In this document: positions 27,193-35,092 of the stretch, piece after piece
How positions within the stretch are numbered: the first letter of the stretch is position 1
Layout of the letters: the number at the start of each line of letters is the position of its first letter
From: an uncultured Alphaproteobacteria bacterium
GTDB taxonomy: Bacteria; Pseudomonadota; Alphaproteobacteria; HIMB59
Assembly: GCA_902621205.1 (NCBI GenBank)
Contig: CACNLH010000011.1
Span: forward strand, 1-48,911
DNA: 48,911 nucleotides
Reading direction: 5' to 3'
Translations under genes and position numbers: made by a program
The notes under the pieces: model-generated
What the model saw: only the letters and a program-made list of their open reading frames with translations
Told to the model about the DNA's origin: nothing
The model's database searches: none

Positions 27193-28164
27193 ATGAAAGG
27201 TTTTGATAATAAATTTTTAGATCTACCAGATTATATATTTAAAATAACATATCAAATTTGGGAAAATAAGGATGTTGAGTCAATTAGAGACTATTATGCT
27301 GAGGGTATTCCAGTTAGATCTCCAGACGGTGTAATATATGGCCCTGATGCTGTAGTGAAGGCTACTTATGCCACTTTGAATGAATTTCCAGATCGACAGT
27401 TATTAGGCGAAGATGTTATTTGGATTGGTAATGAAGAACATGGATATTTATCATCACATAGAATTTTATCTAAGGCGACGCATTTAAATGATGGTATTTA
27501 TGGAAAAGCTACTGGTAAAACTCTCAAGTATCGAGTAATAGCTGATTGTGCTTGCAAGAATAACCAAGTTTATGATGAATGGCTTGTAAGAGACCAAGGT
27601 GCTATTGTGCGGCAGTTAAATATTGACCCTAAAAAACATGCAGCAAAAGTAATTGAAAACCAAGGCGGTAAAGATAAATGCCCAGCTCCCTTTAATAACA
27701 ATACCTCACATGAAGTAAAATATATTCAAATACCGATCTCAACAAATAATGCTGGAATAGATTATGCTAACATTTTAAAGGAAATATTTAATAATAATTT
27801 TAACATAATAGATAAAGTTTATGATCGATCAGTCAATCAAGAACAGCCTGGAGGCAAGAAAGCATTAGGGGTAGATGAGGTAAAGAATTTTTGGTCTTCA
27901 CTAAGATCTATGTTTCCGGTTTCAATTTTTAAAGTTGAACATGTAAGCTATTTAGAGGAAAAAAATGAGTATAAAAAGGCATCCATTAGATGGTCACTAG
28001 AGGGAATTCATTCAGGACCCGGATTATTTTCTGATCCTAGTAATGCAAATGTTCATATAATGGGCATATCTCAGGCTGAATTTGGTCCAAGAGGGATCAA
28101 AAATGAGTGGGTTCTGTTTGATGAAACAATAATTTGGAAACAAATTTTATTAAAAACTGGATAA
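27193..28164 (+). CDS. Tandem SnoaL-like protein, subfamily B, copy 1
   Basis: Protein of 323 aa with two SnoaL-like domains. The first (about 12-145) contains RSPDGVIYGPDAVVKATYAT, LNEFPDRQLLGEDVIWIG, LSSHRILSKATHLNDGIYG and IADCACKNNQVYDEWLVRDQ. The second (about 190-320) contains IRWSLEGIHSGPGLFSDP and the closing NEWVLFDETIIWKQIL. It is paralogous to the gene at 31098 (shared IADC/IANCxxKNNxxY and ITYxIWExK patterns) and only distantly similar to subfamily A. The function is unknown; it probably processes or binds a pathway intermediate. It is coupled to the bicupin upstream and to the RraA-like gene 3 bases downstream. Confidence 0.75.
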   Translation: MKGFDNKFLDLPDYIFKITYQIWENKDVESIRDYYAEGIPVRSPDGVIYGPDAVVKATYATLNEFPDRQLLGEDVIWIGNEEHGYLSSHRILSKATHLNDGIYGKATGKTLKYRVIADCACKNNQVYDEWLVRDQGAIVRQLNIDPKKHAAKVIENQGGKDKCPAPFNNNTSHEVKYIQIPISTNNAGIDYANILKEIFNNNFNIIDKVYDRSVNQEQPGGKKALGVDEVKNFWSSLRSMFPVSIFKVEHVSYLEEKNEYKKASIRWSLEGIHSGPGLFSDPSNANVHIMGISQAEFGPRGIKNEWVLFDETIIWKQILLKTG

Positions 28165-28167
28165 CAA

Positions 28168-28869
28168 TTGAAACTACTAACAAAAAGAGAAAAGAAAATT
28201 ATTGAATACATTAGAAATTTTGACACTCCAACTATTTCAAATTCGCTAGAATTATTAGATCCAACTTTAAGATCAAAAGGACACACACAAAAAACAATGC
28301 ATTGTCTAAATCCGAGTTTAAAACCAATTATTGGTTTTGCCAAAACAGCGATTATTACATCCAGAAAAAAAAAAAATACAAATATAATAAAAAATAGAGA
28401 TAAATATTATGAGTATATGTTCGAAGGAAACTACCCTAAGATTTGTGTTATCGAGGATAAGGATAAGACAAATACAATTGGTGCATGGTGGGGTGAACTT
28501 AATGCATCCATACATTTAAATTTTGGATTTGTTGGAGCTATAACAAATGGAGCAATGAGAGATTTACAGGAGATAAATAGAAAGTTTCAAATATTAAGTG
28601 GTGAAATAAGAGTTGGGCATGGATACAATCAAATTCATAAAATTAATTGTAATGTTGATATTTTTAATATGAAAGTAAGACCTGACGACCTTATTCATGC
28701 AGACATACACGGTGCTGTTATAATAAAAAGAGACTTTTTAATTGAATTACCATTGGCTATTAAAAAAATGATAAAAAAAGAAAAAATAATTTTTGATTTC
28801 TTAAGAAAAAATAAAAAATTTTCGAAAAAACAATTCTTAAATAAGTATAAACAATTTATCAATTCATAA
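28168..28869 (+). CDS. RraA family protein (class II aldolase/decarboxylase-like)
   Basis: Protein of 233 aa of the RraA / 4-hydroxy-4-methyl-2-oxoglutarate aldolase fold. The N-terminal FDTPTISNSLELL and the core WGELNASIHLNFGFVGAITN followed by GAMRDLQEI give the conserved Gly-x-x-Arg-Asp pair used for metal and oxoacid binding. IHADIHGAVII is the closing strand. Catabolic members cleave or decarboxylate 2-oxo acids, while true RraA inhibits RNase E; the gene context favours the enzymatic role. It starts at TTG 28168, since no in-frame ATG lies near and the family's N-terminus fits. It lies in the plus-strand arm between SnoaL-B1 and the MetE-like gene. Confidence 0.8.
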   Translation: MKLLTKREKKIIEYIRNFDTPTISNSLELLDPTLRSKGHTQKTMHCLNPSLKPIIGFAKTAIITSRKKKNTNIIKNRDKYYEYMFEGNYPKICVIEDKDKTNTIGAWWGELNASIHLNFGFVGAITNGAMRDLQEINRKFQILSGEIRVGHGYNQIHKINCNVDIFNMKVRPDDLIHADIHGAVIIKRDFLIELPLAIKKMIKKEKIIFDFLRKNKKFSKKQFLNKYKQFINS

Positions 28870-28874
28870 TTACT

Positions 28875-30005
28875 ATGGCATCTAAAATTTTGACAACACA
28901 CGTTGGGAGCTTACCAAGATCCAAAGAACTATCAGAATATCTCTTTGCCAAGGACAAGGGTGAAGAATACAACAAAAAATTATTTGGAAATATTTTAAGC
29001 TCAAATGTAGAACAAATTGTAAAAAGACAACTTGAAGTTGGGTTAGATTTCATAAGTGACGGTGAGATGAGCAAGATTAGTTATGCCACTTATATCAAGG
29101 ATAGAATTGATGGTTTTTCAGGAGAAAGTGAACGAAGAGCACCTGCCGATTTAGACGATTTTCCAGATTATAAGGAAAAGTTAGCTATTAGTGGTGGAAC
29201 ACCTACTTATTCAAGACCATGTTGCACCAATGAATTAAAAATAAAAGATAATTTTTCTTTGTTAAATGATATTAAAAATTTTAGCAACGCTTTAAAAAAG
29301 TATGATCATGCAAAAGCATTTATGAATGCAGCATCACCAGGTGTTATTAATGTTTTTATGCCAAATAAATTTTATGCTAGTGATGACGAATACTTAAATA
29401 AACTCTCTAGTATTATGGCAAATGAATATGAACAAATTACTAATGCAAATATTCATGTTCAGTTAGACTGTCCAGATTTAGCCCTAGCTAGGCATATGAA
29501 TTTTAAAGATCTATCTGAGGAGGATTTTTTAAAAAAAGCTGAAATGCAAATTGAGTGTTTAAATTATGCTTTAATAAATGTTGATATTGAAAAAACAAGA
29601 ATGCATATTTGTTGGGGCAATTATGAGGGACCACATACTCATGATATTGCTCTTAAAAAAATATTACCTATAATTCTAAAATCAAAAATTAAATATTTTT
29701 TAATTGAGTCATCTAATCCTCGTCACGCACATGAGTGGAAAGTCTTTGAAGAAATTAAATTACCAAAAGATAAAGTGTTAGTACCTGGTGTAATTGACTC
29801 TACATCTAATTTTGTAGAACACCCAGAAGTAGTAGCTGAAAGATTAATAAAGTATTCAACAGTAGTACCCAAAGATCAATTAATGGCTGGAACTGATTGT
29901 GGTTTTAGTACTTTTGCAGGTTTTGGAAAAATTGATGAAAATATTTGTTATGAAAAACTTATTGCATTAGTGGAGGGTACTAAACTCGCTTCTAAATTTA
30001 TTTAG
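28875..30005 (+). CDS. Cobalamin-independent methionine synthase II family protein (MetE-core / epoxyalkane:CoM transferase-like)
   Basis: Zinc-dependent thiol-transferase fold of 376 aa, corresponding to the C-terminal half of MetE. The N-terminus LTTHVGSLPRSKELSEYL is the family signature. Zinc ligands are visible: His and Cys in RMHICWGNYEG, Glu in FLIESSNPRHAHEW and Cys in AGTDCGFSTFAG. GLDFISDGEMSKISYATYIK and the length match the group that contains epoxyalkane:coenzyme M transferase and uncharacterised methyltransferases. A housekeeping MetE would be about 750 aa. It would move a methyl or alkyl group onto or off a thiol. Its 3' end overlaps the convergent SnoaL-A2 gene by 8 bases. Confidence 0.85.
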   Translation: MASKILTTHVGSLPRSKELSEYLFAKDKGEEYNKKLFGNILSSNVEQIVKRQLEVGLDFISDGEMSKISYATYIKDRIDGFSGESERRAPADLDDFPDYKEKLAISGGTPTYSRPCCTNELKIKDNFSLLNDIKNFSNALKKYDHAKAFMNAASPGVINVFMPNKFYASDDEYLNKLSSIMANEYEQITNANIHVQLDCPDLALARHMNFKDLSEEDFLKKAEMQIECLNYALINVDIEKTRMHICWGNYEGPHTHDIALKKILPIILKSKIKYFLIESSNPRHAHEWKVFEEIKLPKDKVLVPGVIDSTSNFVEHPEVVAERLIKYSTVVPKDQLMAGTDCGFSTFAGFGKIDENICYEKLIALVEGTKLASKFI

Positions 30006-31002
30006 AATTTTCATTTTTATTTCTCTCAAGTAAATCAATACCCACACATTTTAAAAAATGAAGATGATCAATTAATATCCAATTTTCTGCTATTTTATCT
30101 CCATCTCTTCTATAAAGGTCAACAACTCTCATCTCCCCAATAAGATCTGTGTCTTGTTTGAATCCCATGTAATTACCTTTTGGTTTCATTTTTAAATTTG
30201 GCCAACCAAACCATCCACCATAATTGCCCTCTGAGTTTTCAAGTATATGTCCGGAGAAATCAATAAAATCTAAATTATCTTCAAAAGGGCCTGTGTGACC
30301 TTTTAAATAACCTTCATAGGTATATGATGCACCAATACCCCCAGGTCCCCACCATATCATGTCTTCATGCCAGTCTTTATGTAGATCTTGAATTGTTGTC
30401 CTCATCCCTTCACCAATTAATCGATTTGCCATTCTCATTATAAGGTCAAGAGTTTTCTTTCCTTCTATTTCACTTTGTTTATCAAAGCATAAACCCTGAT
30501 GTGTTTTAGGTCCTGGATTAAAGCCAATCATCCCCGTTGACTCTGGGACAACTGATAAATTTAGATGTTGCATAAATTTTAAAATGTCTAAAAAAAAAGC
30601 ACCTTCTTGTATTTTGTTATCCTCTACTTTATAAAACTCGCAATACCATAACATTACAGTCTTAAAATTTGGTTGAATGTCAAAAAAAGGAAAATTAAAA
30701 CTTCCAAGCAAATGTCCCATATTCACAACCCATTTTGAAGAATGATTATCAACTAAATTTGTGCCAGCATAAAAGATATCCATTCTTCTTTGTATAGGCT
30801 TAAATGATTTTTTTATAGGAAACCAAAATTTTGTTGCAAATTCTTCAATGCCTATTATTTCGTTAAAAGGATGTGTACATTTCATATTAAAATTATTAGA
30901 TGTGTACTTAGAAATTATTTCAATTAAGTTATTTTCACTAGCATTATCAACTTCATTTATAAAATTTAATACTAATGATTTTTCTTTCTGAAAATCAGAC
31001 AT
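29998..31002 (-). CDS. Tandem SnoaL-like protein, subfamily A, copy 2
   Basis: Protein of 334 aa, a paralogue of the gene at 25021. The first SnoaL-like domain (about 10-150) has GIEEFATKFWFPIKKSFKP, GHLLGSFNFPFFDIQPN and a closing FFLDILKFMQHLNL. The second (about 190-330) carries the shared hallmark DWHEDMIWWGPGGIGASYTY, GGWFGWPNL and ILIDHLHFLKCVGIDLL. Residues between the domains include MIGFNPGPKTHQGL, matching [13 protein letters not shown] in copy 1. It is transcribed alone on the minus strand, divergent from SnoaL-B2 across 95 bases and overlapping the MetE-like gene at its end. The function is unknown. Confidence 0.75.
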   Translation of the reverse strand: MSDFQKEKSLVLNFINEVDNASENNLIEIISKYTSNNFNMKCTHPFNEIIGIEEFATKFWFPIKKSFKPIQRRMDIFYAGTNLVDNHSSKWVVNMGHLLGSFNFPFFDIQPNFKTVMLWYCEFYKVEDNKIQEGAFFLDILKFMQHLNLSVVPESTGMIGFNPGPKTHQGLCFDKQSEIEGKKTLDLIMRMANRLIGEGMRTTIQDLHKDWHEDMIWWGPGGIGASYTYEGYLKGHTGPFEDNLDFIDFSGHILENSEGNYGGWFGWPNLKMKPKGNYMGFKQDTDLIGEMRVVDLYRRDGDKIAENWILIDHLHFLKCVGIDLLERNKNENSK

Positions 31003-31097
31003 TAGTCTATTTATAATACAAAAGAAAAAATAATAATATTCATTTTATATAAAATCATTGCTTTGAATTTTATTTAATAGTATTAGTAAAATTATTT
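31003..31097. promoter_or_regulatory. Divergent promoter region, SnoaL-A2 / SnoaL-B2
   Basis: This 95-base AT-rich gap separates the divergent A2 and B2 genes, mirroring the A1/bicupin-B1 gap. I see no shared operator between the two gaps by eye. TTGCTT (31058) and TATTAG (31081) are 17 bases apart but are weak matches to promoter consensus. Confidence 0.35.
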
Positions 31098-32246
31098 ATG
31101 AAAAAAACTCTAATTAAAGATTTAAAACCAATCCCTTTAAAAGATCATCATATGCCAAAAAATTTTAATATCTCTCTTAAATCTTATGGTGGAGGTGGTA
31201 ATGCTAAATCTTTAAATCCAAATCCCAAAAATTTACCATTTCAATCAATGCGGGGATTTGAAAAACAATATAAAAATATAATTGATTATATTGTCAGAAT
31301 TACTTATAGCATATGGGAAGAAAAAAATATTGGCTATATATACGATACTTATAGTCCAAAATGTCGTGTTTGGGATGAACTTGGATTGCAATTCGGATCT
31401 GAAAAAATTGTCTCTGATACAGTTCATACTAATAACGCCTTCCCGAATATTCGATTATATGCTGATGAGGTAATATGGGCAGGAGACGACAAAACTAGTT
31501 TTCATACTTCACACAGAACTATAATTACAGGCACTAATACGGGTTATAGTAATTTTGCCAAACCAACAGGTAAATCAGTTAGGCTGTTCTGTATTGCAAA
31601 CTGTGTAGCAAAAAATAATGAAATATATTACGAAAATGTTGTTTACGATACTGCAGGTTTAATAAAACAATTAGGCTTAGACTTAAATGAAGTAGCAAAA
31701 CAAATTGCTAATAAAGGAAATATTGGTCCATTTGCTCCTGATTTCAGAAATTCAAAACCCAAAAGAAATATTAAAAAGTTAAAGCCTATAAGTTTCGCTA
31801 TACCTGATAAAATTAAAAACATTAGAGAATTTGTGCATGCAGTTTTTGATACTATTTGGAATAGAAGAAATTTTTCTGCTATTGATAGCGTTTATACAAA
31901 AAATATAAAATTCGAAGGCTCTACTAGTCGAAAATTTGTTGGAATACCTAAGCTTAAACATTTTATTATCTCATTAATTGCATCATTTCCTGATCTTGCA
32001 CTTAGTGTTGAAGATCTATATTGGATGGGAAATAGTAAAGATGGTTATTTAGTGTCAATTCGTTGGGGCGCTGTGGGAACTCATAAAGGAAATGGAATTT
32101 ATGGTAAACCATCTAATAAAGAATGTTATCTCTGGGGTATTACACAATGGGAAATTAAAAATAATAAAATTGTAAAAGAATGGACTGGTTTCAATGAATT
32201 GGCAATCTTAATACAAATTTTAGGGGAAAAAAATGAATATAAATGA
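31098..32246 (+). CDS. Tandem SnoaL-like protein, subfamily B, copy 2
   Basis: Protein of 382 aa, a paralogue of the gene at 27193 with a 50-residue basic N-terminal extension before FEKQYKNIIDYIVRITYSIW. The first SnoaL-like domain (about 55-195) shows ADEVIWAGDDKTSFHTSHRT and CIANCVAKNNEIYYENVVYD. The second (about 240-380) shows SFPDLALSVEDLYWMG, IRWGAVGTHKGNGIYG and IVKEWTGFNELAILIQILGE. The extension contains SYGGGGNAKSLNPNPKNLPF, is not hydrophobic and is not a signal peptide. It overlaps the small SnoaL gene by 14 bases. The function is unknown. Confidence 0.75.
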   Translation: MKKTLIKDLKPIPLKDHHMPKNFNISLKSYGGGGNAKSLNPNPKNLPFQSMRGFEKQYKNIIDYIVRITYSIWEEKNIGYIYDTYSPKCRVWDELGLQFGSEKIVSDTVHTNNAFPNIRLYADEVIWAGDDKTSFHTSHRTIITGTNTGYSNFAKPTGKSVRLFCIANCVAKNNEIYYENVVYDTAGLIKQLGLDLNEVAKQIANKGNIGPFAPDFRNSKPKRNIKKLKPISFAIPDKIKNIREFVHAVFDTIWNRRNFSAIDSVYTKNIKFEGSTSRKFVGIPKLKHFIISLIASFPDLALSVEDLYWMGNSKDGYLVSIRWGAVGTHKGNGIYGKPSNKECYLWGITQWEIKNNKIVKEWTGFNELAILIQILGEKNEYK

Positions 32247-32652
32247 AAATAAAATACTGTTGCAAAATATGTACGATGCTTTGAATGCACAAGATTTAGA
32301 GGCACAGCATAAATATTGGAACGATGATATGATTTGGCATGGACCTCCAGGTTTTGGCGATATTCACGGAATTGAAAATTTTAAATATAAGGTTCTCAAA
32401 CCTTTTTATGAGGCATTTCCAGACTATCATGTAAAAAATGATATTGTTGTCGCAGAAGGTGAATGGATAAGTGCGACGGGTTATTTAACTGGAACTCATA
32501 GCGGTACTTATCTAGGAGTAAAACCAACTGGAATGGCAATTAAAATGCAGTTTTCTGACTTTTGGACAATTAAAAATGGTAAATTTATGGATAATTATGT
32601 AATGGTCGATAACCATGGTGTTTTTGAACAAATGGGTCTTAGTTTTAAATAA
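32233..32652 (+). CDS. Single-domain SnoaL-like polyketide cyclase family protein
   Basis: A textbook SnoaL-like domain of 139 aa: LQNMYDALNAQDLEAQHKYW, then MIWHGPPGFGDIHGIENFK, FPDYHVKNDIVVAEGEW, LTGTHSGTYLGVKPTGM and VDNHGVFEQMGL. This is the best match to the classical family of the five in the cluster. Its DMIWHGPPGFG patch resembles DMIWWGPGGIG in the second domain of subfamily A. It overlaps SnoaL-B2 by 14 bases and lies 107 bases before the ABC binding-protein gene. The reaction is not assignable. Confidence 0.82.
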   Translation: MNINENKILLQNMYDALNAQDLEAQHKYWNDDMIWHGPPGFGDIHGIENFKYKVLKPFYEAFPDYHVKNDIVVAEGEWISATGYLTGTHSGTYLGVKPTGMAIKMQFSDFWTIKNGKFMDNYVMVDNHGVFEQMGLSFK

Positions 32653-32759
32653 AAAAGAATATGATAATAATTTCCGCGACCATTTCTCTTACATTTTAAT
32701 TTAAGTTTATTAGGTATAGTTATGATTATATTTTTACTTATAAACAGAAGAGGAAATAA

Positions 32760-33995
32760 ATGAAAAAACTAATACTAGCTTTATTGATCTCGTTTGCATC
32801 TACTAGCGTTTTTGCAGGTAGTCACTCACCTTGTGGCGTAACAAACGGATCAATAAATATTTTAGCGAACGAATTTACTACATACAGAATTTTTATGGAT
32901 GAAGTAAAAAGTTGCGCTGGTCCAGATGCAGATTTTAATGTTACGCACTCTGTTGACCATAACAAATTACAAGTAGCTGCCTTATCAGCAAATCCTGCTG
33001 AATTTTCAGCTAAATTAGTTACTAATGGCTCAATTACACCTTTAATGAATGACGGTTTAATTCGTCCACTTGATGATTTAGTTGAAAAATATGGTTCAAA
33101 CTTAAATGAAAATCAAAAGATTACAATTGATGGAAAGATTTATGCTGTAGCTTTTATGGCAAACGCACAACATCTTTGGTACAGAGAGAGTATTCTTAAC
33201 GATTTAGGAATAGCAGTTCCTTCTACTTATGAAGAGGTAATTGCTGCTGCTGAAAAAATCAAAGCAGCTGGAGTTATGGACAATCCATATGCTGGAGCTT
33301 TCAAGTCCGGATGGAATCTTGGTCAAGAATTTGTGAACATGTACCTTGGTCATGGTGGTGAATTTTTTAAATCAGGATCTGCTCAGCCTAATGTGAACAA
33401 CGAAAAAGGTGTTGCAGCTTTGAATGTTATTAAAAAATTAACTGAGTTAAGTAATCCTGATTTTTTAACACAAGATACAAATGCTGTTAAAGAAGAGTGG
33501 GAGTCCGGTAACGTTGCATTAATGCATGTTTGGAACTCAGGTGCTGCATCTTTACTTGATGATGAAGGTGATCAAGATATCAAAGCTGATACAAGATTAG
33601 CCCCATCACCAACTGTAGGTGGTGGTAGTAAACCTGCAACCACTCTTTGGTGGGATGGAATTGCAATTGCTACAAATACATCTGATGAAAATGCAGAGGC
33701 TTCATTTAGAGCTTTAGTTGGAGCTGCTTCATCAACTGATTTAGCTAATAATAATCCTAATGCAACTGTGTGGTTAATTAAAGGTTACACACCTGGTGAT
33801 ACTGCAGGGCCGGTTGTGGATGCTGCTAGTAGAGGTACAACACCTTACCCTAGTTTTCCACATATGAGCTTGATGCACGGTGCTTTGAGTACAGAACTTG
33901 TAGAATTTCTTCAAGGTAATGAATCAGCTGAAAAAGCATTAGCTGATGTTGAAGCTGCTTACATAGCCAAGGCTACTGAGCAGGGTTTTTTATAA
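32760..33995 (+). CDS. Carbohydrate-type ABC transporter substrate-binding protein
   Basis: Periplasmic binding protein of 411 aa, family 1 (MalE/SBP_bac_1-like). A signal peptide ends at STSVFAG. The mature region has HSVDHNKLQVAALSANPAEF, AVAFMANAQHLWYRESILND (the typical Y/W-Y-R/N start of lobe 2), GVMDNPYAGAFKSGWNLGQE and TTLWWDGIAIATNTSDENA. Family members bind oligosaccharides or small polyols. It follows the SnoaL cluster and precedes two permeases, separated from them by a hairpin. A good ribosome-binding site (AGAGGAAA) precedes it. The ligand may be the substrate of the SnoaL/HpsN locus or glucosylglycerate; the sequence cannot decide. Confidence 0.85.
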   Translation: MKKLILALLISFASTSVFAGSHSPCGVTNGSINILANEFTTYRIFMDEVKSCAGPDADFNVTHSVDHNKLQVAALSANPAEFSAKLVTNGSITPLMNDGLIRPLDDLVEKYGSNLNENQKITIDGKIYAVAFMANAQHLWYRESILNDLGIAVPSTYEEVIAAAEKIKAAGVMDNPYAGAFKSGWNLGQEFVNMYLGHGGEFFKSGSAQPNVNNEKGVAALNVIKKLTELSNPDFLTQDTNAVKEEWESGNVALMHVWNSGAASLLDDEGDQDIKADTRLAPSPTVGGGSKPATTLWWDGIAIATNTSDENAEASFRALVGAASSTDLANNNPNATVWLIKGYTPGDTAGPVVDAASRGTTPYPSFPHMSLMHGALSTELVEFLQGNESAEKALADVEAAYIAKATEQGFL

Positions 33996-34018
33996 AACTT
34001 AGCTATATTAAATTTGAT

Positions 34019-34053
34019 AGAGTGGTCCATAGATATGGTCCACTCTTTTTTTT
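34019..34053 (+). terminator. Intergenic hairpin with T-tract after the binding-protein gene
   Basis: AGAGTGGTCCA (34019-34029) and TGGTCCACTCT (34036-34046) pair with one T-T mismatch around a 6-base loop, followed by a run of T to 34053. It lies between the binding-protein gene and its permeases, only 10 bases before the next ATG. Partial termination here would make the binding protein more abundant than the permeases, as in mal operons. Confidence 0.7.
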
Positions 34054-34063
34054 AAGTAATTAA

Positions 34064-35092
34064 ATGCCTCATAAAACTTTCTTTTGGTTTATTCTACCCA
34101 CAGGCCTCGCTATGATTTTATTTATTGGCCTACCTATTGTATCTAGCTTTTTTCAATCATTACATATTGAAACTGAGCAGATCTTAATGGAAGTTGAAAA
34201 TTGTGATCCTTTTGGATGTAAAACAAATGTACGCGTTGATGTTGAGGCGACTGAAAAATTAAGACAGGAAAATCCTTTAGGGAGATTTAATGGGTTTGGT
34301 ACCTATACTGACAGAAATCATCTAGCATTTGATGAAATAGGGGAAGCTTGGAATACATCATCATCAATCGGTGAATTTAAAGATATTGTTTTAAATCTTC
34401 CTTTTTATAAAGCTCTTTTATTTACTCTAACTTTTTGTTTCGCTGTTACACCTCCAGTAATAATATTAGGTTTTATCGTGGCTTTGAGTGTGAACACTTT
34501 ATCTAAAATCATAAAAGGCTTCATAGTTTTTGGAACAATTCTACCTATGATTGTAACTCCCTTAATTGGATCTCTGGTTTTGTTTTGGATGATTGACTCG
34601 CAAGGTATAATTGGTGCTTCTATTCAAATTTTATTTGATGACCCCAATCTATCTTTGAAAGCATCCAGTAATTTAACATGGATTACTCTAATAATTTATG
34701 GGATATGGCATAACACTCCATTTGCTTTTGTTGTTTTTTATGCAGCGCTTCAAACAGTTCCTCAAGACCCAATAGAGGCTGCTTACATAGATGGAGCATC
34801 TAGATATCAAAGGGTGCGTTATATAGTTATTCCTCACCTTTATCCTGTAGCGACATTTATAATGTTAATATGCCTAATGGATAATTTTAGGGTTTTTGAA
34901 CCCATAATTGGATTTTCTGCAGAGGGTGTTGCTCAATCTTTATCATGGATGATTTATCAAGATTTAAGAAATGAAAATAAAATGCTCTTTGGATCTGCAG
35001 GTGCAACATCTATGCTTACCATAATTGGAATAGCCTTTTTACTTACACCAGTTTTAATAAGAACATGGAAAGAATTTAGGACTGAAAGATAA
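34064..35092 (+). CDS. Carbohydrate ABC transporter permease (MalF-like)
   Basis: Inner-membrane permease of 342 aa, BPD_transp_1 family. The first helix is FFWFILPTGLAMILFIGLPI. A periplasmic stretch of about 80 residues with two cysteines (NCDPFGCKTN) follows, then a block of five helices. The EAA loop that contacts the ATPase is DPIEAAYIDGASRYQRVRYI. It is followed immediately by the second permease with no gap. Confidence 0.9.
   Translation: MPHKTFFWFILPTGLAMILFIGLPIVSSFFQSLHIETEQILMEVENCDPFGCKTNVRVDVEATEKLRQENPLGRFNGFGTYTDRNHLAFDEIGEAWNTSSSIGEFKDIVLNLPFYKALLFTLTFCFAVTPPVIILGFIVALSVNTLSKIIKGFIVFGTILPMIVTPLIGSLVLFWMIDSQGIIGASIQILFDDPNLSLKASSNLTWITLIIYGIWHNTPFAFVVFYAALQTVPQDPIEAAYIDGASRYQRVRYIVIPHLYPVATFIMLICLMDNFRVFEPIIGFSAEGVAQSLSWMIYQDLRNENKMLFGSAGATSMLTIIGIAFLLTPVLIRTWKEFRTER

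Noticed and set aside
28875-30005. Housekeeping methionine synthase MetE
   Set aside because: It is half the length of MetE, lacks the N-terminal domain, and lies among catabolic genes. It is kept as a family-level call only.
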